A stretch of 64,000 bases of DNA, taken from Tolypothrix tenuis PCC 7101. Its GTDB lineage: Bacteria > Cyanobacteriota > Cyanobacteriia > Cyanobacteriales > Nostocaceae. Of the stretch, positions 36,016 to 44,748 are shown piece by piece. The position numbers and the translations under genes are program-made. The first letter of the stretch is position 1. The number at the start of each line of letters is the position of its first letter. The stretch is from positions 2,054,285 to 2,118,284 of the forward strand of contig NZ_AP018248.1 in NCBI RefSeq assembly GCF_002368295.1, written 5' to 3'. The notes beneath the pieces are model-generated. The model had not been told where the DNA came from and searched no databases. It saw only the letters and a program-made list of their open reading frames with translations.

Positions 36016-37086
36016 ATGTCTTCTGTGTTTGAAACTGTGCAAAGTCGTGATGTTCGTCAGTTGGGAATTAACCCGAATCACTGGTATGTAGTTGCTCGTA
36101 GTAGTGAAGTCACAAATCAGCCTGTAGGTGTGGTAATTTGGCAACAGGCGATCGCGCTTTATCGAGATAGTAGCGGCAAAGTTCACGCTTTAGAAGACCG
36201 TTGTCCCCACCGCCAAGTTAAACTCAGTCATGGACAAGTCGTTGGTAATGACTTGGAATGTGCTTATCACGGTTGGCGCTTCGATGCATCAGGTGAATGT
36301 GCAGCCGTTCCCTACCTAGCAGAAAATCAGAAACTCCCAAATTGTAAAATTCGCCGTTACCAAGTCAAAGAACAAGACGGTTTTATTTGGCTATTTCCCG
36401 GAAATGCAGAACCATCTATAGAACCTCTGGGTTTACCAGAATGGGAACATCTTAATTACATTGCTACAGTTTCCGTGATTAACTGTAATGCTCATTATTC
36501 TTATTTAATTGAAAATCTGATGGATATGTATCACGGACATTTACATCAAGATTTACAAGCTTGGGCATCAGCAGCTTTACAAGATATTGACGAAGATACT
36601 AATCGTGTAGATGCTCATTATACAGCCCAAAGTTACTATAAAATAGACAAAATTTGGTCAATTTCCCAGCTATTTTTCCCTGCATTGCGGCGCTTACATC
36701 CCGAACCTTTAGATGTAAGTTACGTTTATCCTCACTGGGTTTCTACATTAGGAAAAGATTTTAAAATTTACTGTCTGCTTTGTCCAATCAGCGCAACACA
36801 AACAAAAGCTTATTTAATACATTTCACATCATTAAATGCTTTTTGGCGATTGCACAAATTACCTGTATGGTTTCGGCGGTTTATCAAAGATAGCTTATTT
36901 GGTGCAGCGCAAAAGTTACTTGATGGTTTGGTAATTCAAGATGTGAAGATGATTGAAGAAGAACAGCAAGCTTATTTGCAAAATCCCGATAGACGAAATT
37001 ATGAGTTAAATCGAGCCTTGGTAAGCGTGCAAAGGCTGATGAGAATTCAGGCGCAGAAGATAGATAATTTCTCAAGCGCTGACTAA
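36016..37086 (+). CDS. Rieske non-haem iron oxygenase (aromatic ring-hydroxylating type)
   Basis: A 356-residue oxygenase component. The Rieske [2Fe-2S] cluster is bound by C63-x-H65 (DRCPHRQVKLSHG) and C82-x2-H85 (ECAYHGWRFD). The mononuclear iron site is in IENLMDMYHGHLHQ, with D170, H173 and probably H177. It resembles single-component alpha-subunit oxygenases of the vanillate/phenoxybenzoate type. A plant-type PaO C-terminal domain or membrane anchor is not evident. The substrate cannot be read. It needs a separate reductase, and none is adjacent. A palindromic element (37108-37136) follows the stop. Confidence 0.87.
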   Translation: MSSVFETVQSRDVRQLGINPNHWYVVARSSEVTNQPVGVVIWQQAIALYRDSSGKVHALEDRCPHRQVKLSHGQVVGNDLECAYHGWRFDASGECAAVPYLAENQKLPNCKIRRYQVKEQDGFIWLFPGNAEPSIEPLGLPEWEHLNYIATVSVINCNAHYSYLIENLMDMYHGHLHQDLQAWASAALQDIDEDTNRVDAHYTAQSYYKIDKIWSISQLFFPALRRLHPEPLDVSYVYPHWVSTLGKDFKIYCLLCPISATQTKAYLIHFTSLNAFWRLHKLPVWFRRFIKDSLFGAAQKLLDGLVIQDVKMIEEEQQAYLQNPDRRNYELNRALVSVQRLMRIQAQKIDNFSSAD

Positions 37087-37107
37087 TGACAATGAAATCA
37101 TGGAAGT

Positions 37108-37136
37108 TGTAGGATGCGTTAATAACGCATCCTACA
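37108..37136. repeat. GTAGGATGCGTTA palindromic element
   Basis: TGTAGGATGCGTTA and its exact reverse complement around a single central base, between the Rieske gene and the antidote-like gene. It belongs to the dispersed TGCGTTA family and may act as a terminator of the Rieske transcript. Confidence 0.75.
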
Positions 37137-37162
37137 CATACTATAGAAAGCTCAAAGTAAAA

Positions 37163-37459
37163 ATGCGGACAAGTGATAGCTATCAAGAATACCTGATCGA
37201 ATCTCTTCAAGAACCTGAGGAGGCTGCTGCATATATTGAAGCAATATTAGAGGCTGAAAATCCTGAAAAAGAACTGCTATCATCAGCACTGAAAGATATC
37301 ATTGATGCCAGGCTAAGAATGAACAATCTTTCAGAACAAGCACAAATAACCTGGGAACAACTAAACAAGATGTTGTTAGAAAGTGGTGGCGCTGAGATTT
37401 ATAATCTGTTGGCGCTACTCGATATCTTGGGGTTGAGAATATCGGTAAATATCAAATAA
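37163..37459 (+). CDS. Addiction-module antidote protein (HigA-like HTH, COG3636 type)
   Basis: 98 residues from the ATG at 37163 (MRTSDSYQEYLIESLQEPEEAAAYIEAILE). A longer frame from 37100 would translate the palindromic repeat and is rejected. The sequence shows the standard antidote layout: an opening helix pair, an ALKDIIDARLRM helix, and a C-terminal HTH ending NKMLLESGGAEIYNLLALLD followed by ILGLRISV. Its toxin, normally the gene just upstream, is missing: the Rieske gene and a palindrome occupy that position. The inserted NNLSEQAQITWEQL segment is slightly atypical. It ends 4 bp before a clear terminator. Confidence 0.82.
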   Translation: MRTSDSYQEYLIESLQEPEEAAAYIEAILEAENPEKELLSSALKDIIDARLRMNNLSEQAQITWEQLNKMLLESGGAEIYNLLALLDILGLRISVNIK

Positions 37460-37463
37460 TAAT

Positions 37464-37491
37464 AGCACCTACCTCACTTTAGGCAGGTGCT
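37464..37491 (+). terminator. Intrinsic terminator after the antidote gene
   Basis: Hairpin AGCACCT-a-CCT / AGG-c-AGGTGCT with a six-base loop, followed by a T-rich stretch (ATATCTTTCC). Confidence 0.7.
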
Positions 37492-37583
37492 ATATCTTTC
37501 CATTTAATTTCAGGGATAAATAATAGCTACAACAGCTCCCTGAACTTTACTAATAAAGAATTATCAATTAATACCCTAAGATT

Positions 37584-37853
37584 CTAGACAGCACTACGGT
37601 TCAATAAGTTCCACAGGAAAACAGCGATAAGTGCGCCAATTACAGCAACGATGATACCAGTAATGCTAAGAGTCGGAGCTGTTAAAGCAAACGTCCCCGT
37701 AGTAAAGAACACACCTAAACTACCGCCAATAAAAGCACCGATGATTCCTAGCAGTATGGTTCCGAGGATTCCGCCACCCTGATGACCTGGATAGATAGCC
37801 TTCGCGATCGCACCAGCAATTAGACCTAAAACAATCCAAGCAATTATGTTCAT
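37584..37853 (-). CDS. GlsB/YeaQ/YmgE-family (transglycosylase-associated) membrane protein
   Basis: An 89-residue protein consisting of three hydrophobic, glycine-rich membrane segments: IIAWIVLGLIAGAIAKAIYPG, GILGTILLGIIGAFIGGSLGV and a C-terminal segment ending AVIGALIAVFLWNLL. The G-x3-G-rich pattern and the PGHQGGGILGTI turn are typical of the family, linked to stress response but with no defined biochemistry. It is monocistronic, ATG start at 37853. Confidence 0.9.
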   Translation of the reverse strand: MNIIAWIVLGLIAGAIAKAIYPGHQGGGILGTILLGIIGAFIGGSLGVFFTTGTFALTAPTLSITGIIVAVIGALIAVFLWNLLNRSAV

Positions 37854-38481
37854 TGTTCCGACGTTGATTAAGTAACGTTTTTCTTTGACAATTACACAAT
37901 ATCAATTGCTCTCCTCATCTTTAATCTGCCTTGGGAATCAACTATTCATCTACCTGAGGAGTAATTAATAATCTCCTACTACTTTTGATATATGTCTTTA
38001 ATTGATTAGTTAAAAATTTAAGAAAAAGCTCCTAGCAGGTCTAAGACTAGGGGCTTATAAAATTATTGCTTGGTAATAGTAGTATATGTATTTATAGGTA
38101 TATCACTCCTCTACTTTAAGAGTTAAGCTTTAGTATTTCTAAAGTATTGTTAACTTTAAAAAAGTTATACTCAGAATCAATTTTAAAATCACAATCTAAT
38201 AATTAATCTTCTCAATTCTTTAACAAAGCTGTGGTTAAAAATGCCTAATACCAAGGAAATGAGTAATTGAGATTTCTCCGATTATCTGTTGGTAGGGTAA
38301 GAAGAAAAAATTTCTGTTGATTTTTGAGTAAAGATGCGATTTATCGCCTCTGTGCAACCCTCGACCCTTGATCCTTAAAACAAGAATTTTGATGAAAACT
38401 ATGTAATGGGGACAACAATTTGCTAAACTCCAACATCTGGAAGGCAAATAAAGCATTGGCAATTCAGGGGAGGGTCGCAAA
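37854..38481. other. Intergenic region, possible small RNA
   Basis: No protein gene is credible; an 81-codon minus frame at 38235-38480 has no family features. The notable structure is the hairpin at 38026-38056 with a U-run on the minus-strand side, which would terminate a leftward transcript although no annotated gene lies upstream of it. Confidence 0.45.
38026..38056 (-). terminator. Hairpin with minus-strand U-run
   Basis: AAGCTCCTAG pairs with CTAGGGGCTT (one G-T wobble) around an 11-base loop. Reading the minus strand, the stem is followed by TTTTTCTTAAATTTTT, an intrinsic terminator shape for a leftward transcript from the gene-free interval 38060-38480. Confidence 0.55.
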
Positions 38482-39711
38482 GTGGCTCATGATGAACGTG
38501 CTGGAAGCGCAGAACTAATTCATCCGCAGGACTTTTCGTGGTTTTTCTGGTTTACTTTGCCACTCTACCCATACGGGGAACGGCGAACCATTCGTAAAGA
38601 AGTAATCAAAGATACAATCTGGACTTTTGACCAAATGCAGGGCATTTTCTATGTGGTTGTGCCCATTCGCATGACTGTTGTGAAGCTAGAAGCTGGGGGT
38701 CTGTTGGTATACGCTCCGGTTGCGCCAACTCCAGAGTGTATCCGATTACTCAATGAGTTGGTGGCAGAACATGGTGATATTAAGTATATTATTTTGCCAA
38801 CTATCTCAGGATTAGAACATAAGGTTTTCGTCGGCCCCTTTGCCAGATTCTTTCCGCAAGCACAGGTTTTTGTTGCTCCTAGCCAGTGGAGTTTTCCCTT
38901 AAATCTGCCACTCAGTTGGCTGGGTTTACCCCGCAAACGCACTCAAATCCTTCCCGCAGACAGCAAAAATACACCTTTTGCTGAAGAGTTTGACTATGCA
39001 ATACTTGGCCCCATAGAATTAGGCCCCGGTAGGTTTGCAGAAGTAGCATTTTTCCACAAGCGATCGCACAGTTTATTAGTCACAGATGCAGTAATATCTG
39101 TTCCAGAAGAACCACCTGCGATCGTGCAATTAGACTCATATCCCTTGCTGTTCCATGCTAAAGATAATGCAGGTGACATAGTTGCAGATAATCAAGCAAA
39201 CCGCCGTAAGGGATGGCAACGAATTTCGCTATTTGCATTGTATTTTCGCCCCAGCGTGTTAGATATCCCTGGATTAGGTGAAGTATTGCGCGATGCTACC
39301 AAAGCCCCAGAACGTTCTAAAAAAGCATATTTCGGCTTATATCCATTCCAATGGCAAGCTAATTGGCAACGTTCATTTGATGCCCTCAGAGGCAATGGAC
39401 GTTTATTTGTCGCGCCAATTTTACAGACTCTCATTCTCAACCGCGCACCCCAAGAAACTATTGACTGGGCTGATAAAGTAGCAAGTTGGAATTTTGAATG
39501 GATTATTCCTTGCCATTTTGATGCCCCAATTAAAGCGCAACCGCATCAATTTCGCCAAGCATTCTCATTCTTAGAAAAGCAGCCAATAAATTCAGGTTTA
39601 TTGAACAGTAACAGTTATCCCTTACCACCAGATGATTTTAAAACTCTTCAAGAAATTGACGAGAGTTTAAATAAATTTGGCATTGTACCGCCAGCGAAGG
39701 ATAAGGTTTAG
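38482..39711 (+). CDS. DUF4336 domain protein
   Basis: A 409-residue protein matching the cyanobacterial/plant DUF4336 family. It opens with SWFFWFTLPLYPYGERRTIR, then VVVPIRMTVVKLEAGGLLVYAPVAPT and an EHGDIKYIILPTISGLEHKV region, and ends with NFEWIIPCHFDAPIKAQ. The strand order recalls a metallo-beta-lactamase-like fold with degenerate metal ligands. No biochemical role is established. Monocistronic ATG start at 38482. Confidence 0.85.
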   Translation: MAHDERAGSAELIHPQDFSWFFWFTLPLYPYGERRTIRKEVIKDTIWTFDQMQGIFYVVVPIRMTVVKLEAGGLLVYAPVAPTPECIRLLNELVAEHGDIKYIILPTISGLEHKVFVGPFARFFPQAQVFVAPSQWSFPLNLPLSWLGLPRKRTQILPADSKNTPFAEEFDYAILGPIELGPGRFAEVAFFHKRSHSLLVTDAVISVPEEPPAIVQLDSYPLLFHAKDNAGDIVADNQANRRKGWQRISLFALYFRPSVLDIPGLGEVLRDATKAPERSKKAYFGLYPFQWQANWQRSFDALRGNGRLFVAPILQTLILNRAPQETIDWADKVASWNFEWIIPCHFDAPIKAQPHQFRQAFSFLEKQPINSGLLNSNSYPLPPDDFKTLQEIDESLNKFGIVPPAKDKV

Positions 39712-39716
39712 GGGCG

Positions 39717-39845
39717 GGGATAGGGGGGATGAGGGAGATGAGGGAGATGAGGGAGATGAGGGAGAAATAAAAAATATCAATTACCAATTACCAATTACCA
39801 ATTACCAATTACCCATTACCCATTACCCATTACCCATTACCAAAC
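39717..39845. repeat. GAGGGAGAT 9-mer and heptanucleotide tract
   Basis: About four GATGAGGGA 9-mers are followed by ACCAATT units and then ACCCATT units, filling the gap between two convergent genes. Confidence 0.75.
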
Positions 39846-39853
39846 TCTTAATT

Positions 39854-40366
39854 TTATTTATTAAAATCAATTTTCATAATGAAAGAAGTCCCACCTACGC
39901 GGTTGATTATTTCAGTACCTTCTACTACTTGCCAGCCCAATCTTTGATATAAATTTAAAGCGGGATTTGAGCTTCTAATGCTGAGTGATATTGATGGATA
40001 ATAGGCTGGTGCGATCGCTAATAAATGATGAAGTAATTGCGTACCTATGCCATGATTTCTATATTCGGGGAGAACCGCGATCGCAAGTTCGGGAGTTTGG
40101 TCATTAACATACCCATATCCCTGATTTTCCTCTGTCAATAACCGCAACCATGCAGCGCCTACTGGTTGATAGCTGGGTAACAAGCTAGCAACATAACCCG
40201 TATCTTTTTCATAATCCCAATTTTTCACATATTTTGCTAACTCTGGATGATTCATCAAATCTTCCATTGTTAAATTGCCTTCTTCTGATAAATGCGCTGC
40301 TTCATACAGCATCCGCCACAAAAAAGGCTCATCTTCTGGAGTAATTGGGCTAATTACATAATCCAT
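39854..40366 (-). CDS. GNAT-family N-acetyltransferase
   Basis: 170 residues from the ATG at 40366 (MDYVISPITPEDEPF), which has AGGA seven bases upstream; a GTG at 40387 would add seven residues. The acetyl-CoA binding core is clear: ELAIAVLPEYRNHGIGTQLLHHLL contains the R/Q-x-x-G-x-G/A loop. ISLSIRSSNPALNLYQRLGWQVV is the typical C-terminal motif. The acceptor substrate is unknown. It lies 45 bp downstream of the PPOX-like gene on the same strand, possibly co-transcribed. Confidence 0.88.
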   Translation of the reverse strand: MDYVISPITPEDEPFLWRMLYEAAHLSEEGNLTMEDLMNHPELAKYVKNWDYEKDTGYVASLLPSYQPVGAAWLRLLTEENQGYGYVNDQTPELAIAVLPEYRNHGIGTQLLHHLLAIAPAYYPSISLSIRSSNPALNLYQRLGWQVVEGTEIINRVGGTSFIMKIDFNK

Positions 40367-40411
40367 CTTCAAATCCTGTGAACGCACAATTTATCTATTA
40401 CCCCCTGTGGC

Positions 40412-40966
40412 TTAAGGTAAATTGCTCAGTGGAGTAGGTAAACCATCAATACTGGTAAGATTTTTCTGCTGTTGATATTCTTGAACTCCTTGTTCGCCTT
40501 TTTTAATTGCCCAATTAACTAAAGTATCGCGCTGTCCTTGATATTCATAAAGTGGTACACCAAAGCCACAAGAAGTTTGCACCCGTTCAATATCAGCAAT
40601 GATGATTTGACGAATTCCAGGTAAGGCAGGAAATAGAGGCGCAAAAGCATCCCACTCTGGAGAACCTGGTACAATTACATACCCTTGCCCATACAAGCGC
40701 AAAATTTTTGGAGGTTCTTGAAAAGCGCAAAACAGAAAAGTAATTCGCCCATTTTCTTGTAGATGGGCTGAGGTTTCGTTACCGCTACCAGTCAAATCTA
40801 AATACCCTACACGGTTAGGCGAAAGAATACGGAAACTCTCTAGCCCTTTGGGGGACAAGTTAATGTGTCCTGTAGGACTCAAAGGCGCACTACCTACAAA
40901 AAACAGATGTTGGGTAGCAATAAATTCTTGTAATTCTTCAGTGATACAGTCAAATAGTTTAGCCAT
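40412..40966 (-). CDS. Pyridoxamine 5'-phosphate oxidase-like flavin-binding protein
   Basis: A 184-residue split-barrel protein: FFVGSAPLSPTGHINLSPKGLESFRIL, then YLDLTGSGNETSAHLQENGRITFLFCAF and ILRLYGQGYVI, the usual PPOX-family FMN/F420 or haem-binding barrel. The distinctive SCGFGVPLYEYQGQRDTL segment is common in the actinobacterial/cyanobacterial subgroup annotated only as PPOX-like. It is unlikely to be the true PdxH. Confidence 0.85.
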   Translation of the reverse strand: MAKLFDCITEELQEFIATQHLFFVGSAPLSPTGHINLSPKGLESFRILSPNRVGYLDLTGSGNETSAHLQENGRITFLFCAFQEPPKILRLYGQGYVIVPGSPEWDAFAPLFPALPGIRQIIIADIERVQTSCGFGVPLYEYQGQRDTLVNWAIKKGEQGVQEYQQQKNLTSIDGLPTPLSNLP

Positions 40967-40978
40967 AAAATTTTATTT

Positions 40979-41038
40979 GGGTTTGGTAATTGGTAATGGG
41001 TAATTGGTAATAGGTAATTGGTAATGGGTAATTGGTTT
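40979..41038. repeat. Heptanucleotide repeat tract between divergent genes
   Basis: GGTAATT/GGTAATG units fill the short gap between the PPOX-like gene and the desulfhydrase gene, where promoters of both must lie. Confidence 0.75.
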
Positions 41039-41070
41039 TATATTTGTCTACCTCATCCCCTTCATTCATC

Positions 41071-42006
41071 GTGGAAGAAATCTTTTCATTCGCACAACCT
41101 CCTACCATACAACCGATTGACAGTGTAATTGCTCGACAAGCTGGTGTTGATTTGTCTGTGCTACGCCTTGATGTAATGCATCCATCGGTGAATGGTAATA
41201 AGTGGTTTAAGTTGAAGTACAACCTATTGGAGGCTAGACAGAAAAATTTTACGACGTTGCTGACCTTTGGTGGAGCTTATTCTAATCACATCTATGCTAC
41301 TGCGGCGGCGGGAAATCTTTTTGGTTTTCGCACTATTGGGGTGATTCGGGGGGAAGAGCATTTACCCTTGAACCCTACACTGAGTTTTGCAGTTCAGCAA
41401 GGTATGCAAATTATCTACATTGACCGTCATAAATACCGACAGCGATATACAGCAGAATTGCAAGCAGAATTAAAAGAACGCTTTGGTGAAGTGTTTATTA
41501 TTCCCGAAGGTGGCGGGAATTTGAACGGTGTGCGGGGGTGTATTGAGATATTATCGGGAGATGAGGAATTTTGGAAGCGACAATTTGATACTGTATGTGT
41601 GGCTTGTGGTACGGGCAGTACTTTGGCGGGAATTGTACTGTCACTGCAACCAGGACAACGCGTTATTGGGTTTCCTGCGCTGAAAAATGGGGAATTTCTG
41701 GCTGGGGAAATAGAGAGTTTCCTCAAAAATTATCGCGCCTCTGGTGTACCTACAACCAAAAACGCGATCGCATCCTGGGAACTAATATGTAATTACCACA
41801 TGGGTGGCTATGCCAAGGTGAACGATGAGTTATTACTATTTGCCCAGCAGTTCACCCAAGAACACAGCATACCTCTTGATTATGTCTACACCGCCAAAAT
41901 GTTTTATGGCGTAATGGATTTACTCAAGCAAGGATTTTTCCCCCCAAGTACGCGTTTATTGTTAATCCACACTGGTGGGTTACAAGGTAATTTGGGGAGG
42001 GAATAG
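41071..42006 (+). CDS. 1-aminocyclopropane-1-carboxylate deaminase / D-cysteine desulfhydrase family enzyme
   Basis: A PLP-dependent fold II enzyme, 311 residues from the GTG at 41071; an upstream in-frame TTG at 41032 would translate part of the repeat tract and is less likely. The PLP lysine lies in HPSVNGNKWFKLKYNL. The phosphate-binding and substrate segments are FGGAYSNHIYATAAAG, IPEGGGNLNGVRGC and ACGTGSTLAGIV. The C-terminal LLLIHTGGLQG is also standard. It probably releases H2S, pyruvate and ammonia from D-cysteine. True ACC deaminase activity cannot be told apart by eye. Confidence 0.87.
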   Translation: MEEIFSFAQPPTIQPIDSVIARQAGVDLSVLRLDVMHPSVNGNKWFKLKYNLLEARQKNFTTLLTFGGAYSNHIYATAAAGNLFGFRTIGVIRGEEHLPLNPTLSFAVQQGMQIIYIDRHKYRQRYTAELQAELKERFGEVFIIPEGGGNLNGVRGCIEILSGDEEFWKRQFDTVCVACGTGSTLAGIVLSLQPGQRVIGFPALKNGEFLAGEIESFLKNYRASGVPTTKNAIASWELICNYHMGGYAKVNDELLLFAQQFTQEHSIPLDYVYTAKMFYGVMDLLKQGFFPPSTRLLLIHTGGLQGNLGRE

Positions 42007-42200
42007 GGATTGGGGACTGGGGATTGGGGATTGGGAAAAGGCAGGGGGCAGGGGGCAGGGAGACAAGGGGCAAATTCCCATTACCCATTACCCATTACCC
42101 ATTACCCATTACCCATTACCCATTACCAATTACCAATTACCAATTACCAATTACCAATTACCCAATGCCCAATGCCCAATGCCCCATGCCCCATTAATTC
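42005..42200. repeat. Long heptanucleotide repeat tract
   Basis: It runs through GGGGATT/GGGGACT units, GGCAGGG units, ACCCATT units, ACCAATT units and CCCAATG units in succession, then meets the stop codon of the minus-strand beta-helix gene. It is among the longest such tracts in the window. Confidence 0.8.
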
Positions 42201-44296
42201 AACACCTCAATAATCGCCCTCAACCCATTGCTATTGAGTGTTTTTATCATGGTGTCGGCGTTATAGCGATTGCTAAATACTCCGGCTTGCATGAGGTTGC
42301 GTCCTTGGGAGACTGTGAAAAAGGCAGTCGGGACGAGGGATTGTACAAATTCCATATCCTTTTGAGTTGCTACTTCCACTAGTACGCGGTAACGTGCGCC
42401 CATCGGGATACCATTACTCTGTAATGGGGTGTTACTCATGGGACTGACACCCGCAGGTAATGGGCTGTTATTTGTGGGAGCAACAGTATTTGGTAATGGA
42501 CTGTTATCCATTTGCGGAACAGCGTTAGGCAATGGGGTATTCATGGGAGCCACAGGATTGGGCAATGGATTACCCATTGGAGCCACAGTATTAGGTAATT
42601 GATTGTTATAGTTTACGGCTGGACTACCCTGTGGTACTGGCACTTTCCGCATATTGCGAGTATTGCCTATAGGAATATTGGAATTAGGTACAGGCAAAAG
42701 ATTTGATGGTGCTGGGGGCTTTTTAGCTCTGGTATTTCTAGGTGTGGCTGGCTGGGCTTGGGGATCAAATGGAGATTGAGGTGCGGTAAACTCGATCGCA
42801 CTCGGATTAATCTGCACATAGTTTAACTGTGGTGTATCAGCAGAAGTTGCTGGTGCAGGGGGTACACTTGCTCTTTGGGTAGCGGCTGTACCTGCCAAGC
42901 TGCTAGGAACAGGAAAGCCGGGAACAGGTGAGGGAGTTGTTGCTGTTGTTGCTGGTTGTGGATTCGGCTTAGGAACGAGGCGAGATGTATTAGCTGGTAG
43001 CAGAGGTAATAGTTGAGGATTCAATTTGCCAACTCTCATGTTATTGGCAGAATTGCTGTTGGGAGCAGTTGGTACGGTTACCTCGTTGGGAGTATCTGCG
43101 GCACCAGGAGCCGAGAAGGTGATTTCGCCATTGGTAGGTGCAATTTCCGGCCCGCCTTCAGCAGTTGGCACATTTCGAGCTACTAATGTTCTGGGAGCTT
43201 GTAAATCTACTTTACCTGCAACACGACTGTTGGTAAGAGTATTACCAAAAGCAGCTATTACTTGTTTTGCAGCACTGGCGTTAATGTCGTAGCGAGCATT
43301 GTTGCGGAATTGATTACCACCAGCTTCGGCATCAGTGCCTAAATCTGGCATTGCTTGAGCGATCGCTACTATACCATCCTCTTTATTGCCCTCGATAATG
43401 TTATTCCGCAAAATGGGGTGGGCGTTAGCTTGGATGATGATCCCGGCTCTATTATTCTGAATTTGATTATTTACAATTGTCGGCGCGGCATTTTGGGCGA
43501 TATTAATCCCAAAGCCTGTTTGTTGAAAAGTATTTTCCTTGACTTGAGCTTGGGAACTGCCCGCAATGGTGATCCCATTGGCACCATTACCGTCAAAGTT
43601 ATTCTGGCTAATAGTTGGTGCAGCATTGCCAGTCACAAATACCCCATCTTGGGTATTACCTGTAAATGTATTCTGTGAAATTACGGGGTTACTAGATTCA
43701 ATCCACAATCCATAACCACGACGGTTAGGGTTGGTTATTGTTACGCCACTTAAATTGACTTGGCTACTCGCAATTATACTGATATTTTGACTACCTAAAA
43801 TTTTGCTGAGGTATTCACCACCTCCCTGAATAATCACACCTCTACCTTGATTGTTCGCATCCCCTTGAATGGAAATACCTGGACGCAAAATCAAGGGAAA
43901 TGCTTCTCCTGTTTCTGTGCTGTAAGTACCTGCGGAGAGCATAATCACGGTATTGGCAGAAGCTTTCTGCAATGCTTGGGTAATGGTTTTTAAAGGAGCG
44001 CTTTCCGTACCATTGCCCTCTTGGTCATTTCCGCTACTAGGATTGACATACATTACATTCGCCTGTGAAGTTGCTGTGTCAGTCACAGGTGGGACTTGAG
44101 CAATAACGCTGCTCAGGCTTGTTCCTAACAAAGTGATACAAGCTACTCCAATCCCAACGCTAAAACATAATATAGATGAACGAAAAACTTTAAACAGTCC
44201 CAGTCCTACTAAAGAAGATGGTTGATCAACCTTTGCAACCTGTGCTGCTGGTAGAATATGTGACTTACGATATCTAGAAAATAATATAGAAGACAT
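42194..44296 (-). CDS. Secreted right-handed beta-helix (DUF1565) protein with Pro-rich linker
   Basis: A 700-residue protein. An N-terminal membrane segment/signal (about 33-68) precedes DUF1565 (MYVNPSSGNDQEGNGTESAP, then LKTITQALQKA). A parallel beta-helix of Asn-rich turns follows (SQNTFTGNTQDGVF, QNNFDGNGANGITI, to about 350). A long Pro/Asn linker carries repeated PLPNxVAPM units (about 560-640). The C-terminal 70-residue domain (RYRVLVEVATQKDMEFVQSL to LRAIIEVLN) resembles a SPOR-like fold. An envelope or polysaccharide role is likely, but the substrate is unknown and no catalytic residues are obvious. Confidence 0.82.
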   Translation of the reverse strand: MSSILFSRYRKSHILPAAQVAKVDQPSSLVGLGLFKVFRSSILCFSVGIGVACITLLGTSLSSVIAQVPPVTDTATSQANVMYVNPSSGNDQEGNGTESAPLKTITQALQKASANTVIMLSAGTYSTETGEAFPLILRPGISIQGDANNQGRGVIIQGGGEYLSKILGSQNISIIASSQVNLSGVTITNPNRRGYGLWIESSNPVISQNTFTGNTQDGVFVTGNAAPTISQNNFDGNGANGITIAGSSQAQVKENTFQQTGFGINIAQNAAPTIVNNQIQNNRAGIIIQANAHPILRNNIIEGNKEDGIVAIAQAMPDLGTDAEAGGNQFRNNARYDINASAAKQVIAAFGNTLTNSRVAGKVDLQAPRTLVARNVPTAEGGPEIAPTNGEITFSAPGAADTPNEVTVPTAPNSNSANNMRVGKLNPQLLPLLPANTSRLVPKPNPQPATTATTPSPVPGFPVPSSLAGTAATQRASVPPAPATSADTPQLNYVQINPSAIEFTAPQSPFDPQAQPATPRNTRAKKPPAPSNLLPVPNSNIPIGNTRNMRKVPVPQGSPAVNYNNQLPNTVAPMGNPLPNPVAPMNTPLPNAVPQMDNSPLPNTVAPTNNSPLPAGVSPMSNTPLQSNGIPMGARYRVLVEVATQKDMEFVQSLVPTAFFTVSQGRNLMQAGVFSNRYNADTMIKTLNSNGLRAIIEVLN

Positions 44297-44748
44297 TAAC
44301 TTTAGCGCACTCCTGTGAGTTTACAAGAAATTTTTATACTCTGATTTGCTGGTATGGCGATAATGTTACTCAACATATTGACCAATTGCCTATTGGGAAT
44401 ACACAGTAAATCAGTTAAAAGACTGGTTTTTCCCAACAGGCATATAAAGTATTCATAAACCCTAGTAAATCATCAAAGATCCTAAAAAGAGTGCCTATAT
44501 GGCAGATATTGCTGATGCGATCGCAGCGCTAATTTTTGATGAAAGACTGTTAGATATCAGTATATTCAACAATTGGGTATTGGGAATGGGGCATTGGGCA
44601 TTGGGCATGGGGAAATACCAATACCAAAAAAATAAACACCGACGGAACGGTGTCCATCGGTGTTTATGGGTGATTAGAGTTAATGAATCAGGATTTTTCG
44701 CAGATTTTTATCAAAATTGCCTAAAAAAGGTGAACCTTAATGATTCAC
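44297..44748. other. Intergenic region before the beta-helix gene
   Basis: No convincing gene. A 90-codon frame at 44499-44771 opens plausibly (MADIADAIAALIFDERLLDI) but soon runs through a heptanucleotide tract (44571-44617), so it may be a decayed small gene. A hairpin ATAAACACCGA...TCGGTGTTTAT (44631-44667) follows and could terminate transcripts. Confidence 0.5.
44631..44667. terminator. Hairpin, possible bidirectional terminator
   Basis: ATAAACACCGA and TCGGTGTTTAT form an 11-bp stem around a 15-base loop containing CGGAACGGTGTCC. There is an A-rich run on the left and no long T-run on the right, so terminator function on the minus strand is more likely (for the GT4 gene ending at 44749). 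Confidence 0.55.

Noticed and set aside
37100..37162. Longer N-terminus for the antidote protein
   Set aside because: It would translate the GTAGGATGCGTTA palindrome. The family start is MRTS-like at 37163.
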